From a virus, in IMG/VR virus record IMGVR_UViG_3300010885_033502, positions 1-21,692 of that record: a stretch of 21,692 nt of DNA. The stretch is one strand, 5' to 3'. Position numbers and translations under genes: made by a program. A model generated the notes under the pieces. The model searched no databases. It was not told the DNA's origin and was given only the letters and a program-made list of their open reading frames with translations. Shown one piece after another: positions 21,678-21,692 of this stretch. How positions within the stretch are numbered: position 1 is the first letter of the stretch; every line of letters starts with the position of its first letter.

Positions 21678-21692
21678 ATTATAAAAAGAATA

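Overview
The window is AT-rich and reads as part of the genome of a large, T4-related contractile-tail phage, probably marine. The supporting genes are a gp15-like tail completion protein, a gp61-type primase with zinc finger and TOPRIM domain, a gp62-type clamp-loader subunit, a GroES-like co-chaperonin, a lysozyme-fold endolysin and very large trimeric fibre genes. Almost no start codon has a Shine-Dalgarno sequence; starts follow A/T-only leaders or overlap the previous stop codon. That fits a Bacteroidota host, but this is inference. No tRNA, CRISPR array, insertion sequence or integrase was seen.

Nearly all genes lie on the minus strand, so transcription runs from right to left. At the right end (about 20.3-21.7 kb) is a probable lysis block: a 55-residue membrane protein, a two-helix membrane protein, a very basic 39-residue peptide and the endolysin. 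Next (about 17.0-20.3 kb) come an acidic protein, a 99-residue unknown, a P-loop NTPase, a protein with two tandem ribbon-helix-helix units, a charged unknown and the primase. One plus-strand gene for an acidic protein (16.3-17.0 kb) interrupts the series. Then (13.8-16.3 kb) come a StrF-like glycosyltransferase overlapping the gp62-like gene, the GroES-like protein, an SH3-like small protein and two more small proteins in a tightly packed run.

From 13.8 down to 5.0 kb is the adsorption region: a gp15-like protein fused to a beta-roll fibre, a 663-residue fibre, an 876-residue cysteine-rich fibre, a sulfotransferase placed between fibre genes, and a 560-residue fibre with a LamG-like lectin domain inserted in its beta-roll. 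The three beta-roll proteins use the same YadA-like module with the same closing motif.

The left 5 kb is a glycan-modification island: a glycosyltransferase, two paralogous Stf0-like sulfotransferases, a small unknown, a radical SAM protein with C-terminal cysteines, another sulfotransferase and a GT25-like glycosyltransferase at the edge. One Stf0 paralogue carries two in-frame TAA codons and the GT25 gene carries one, although protein similarity continues past each stop. The most interesting feature overall is the set of four sulfotransferases, three glycosyltransferases and a radical SAM enzyme in and beside the fibre operon. It suggests a phage-encoded system that glycosylates and sulfates either its own fibres or the host surface. 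The recurring nonsense codons suggest that part of this set is switched off or decaying.
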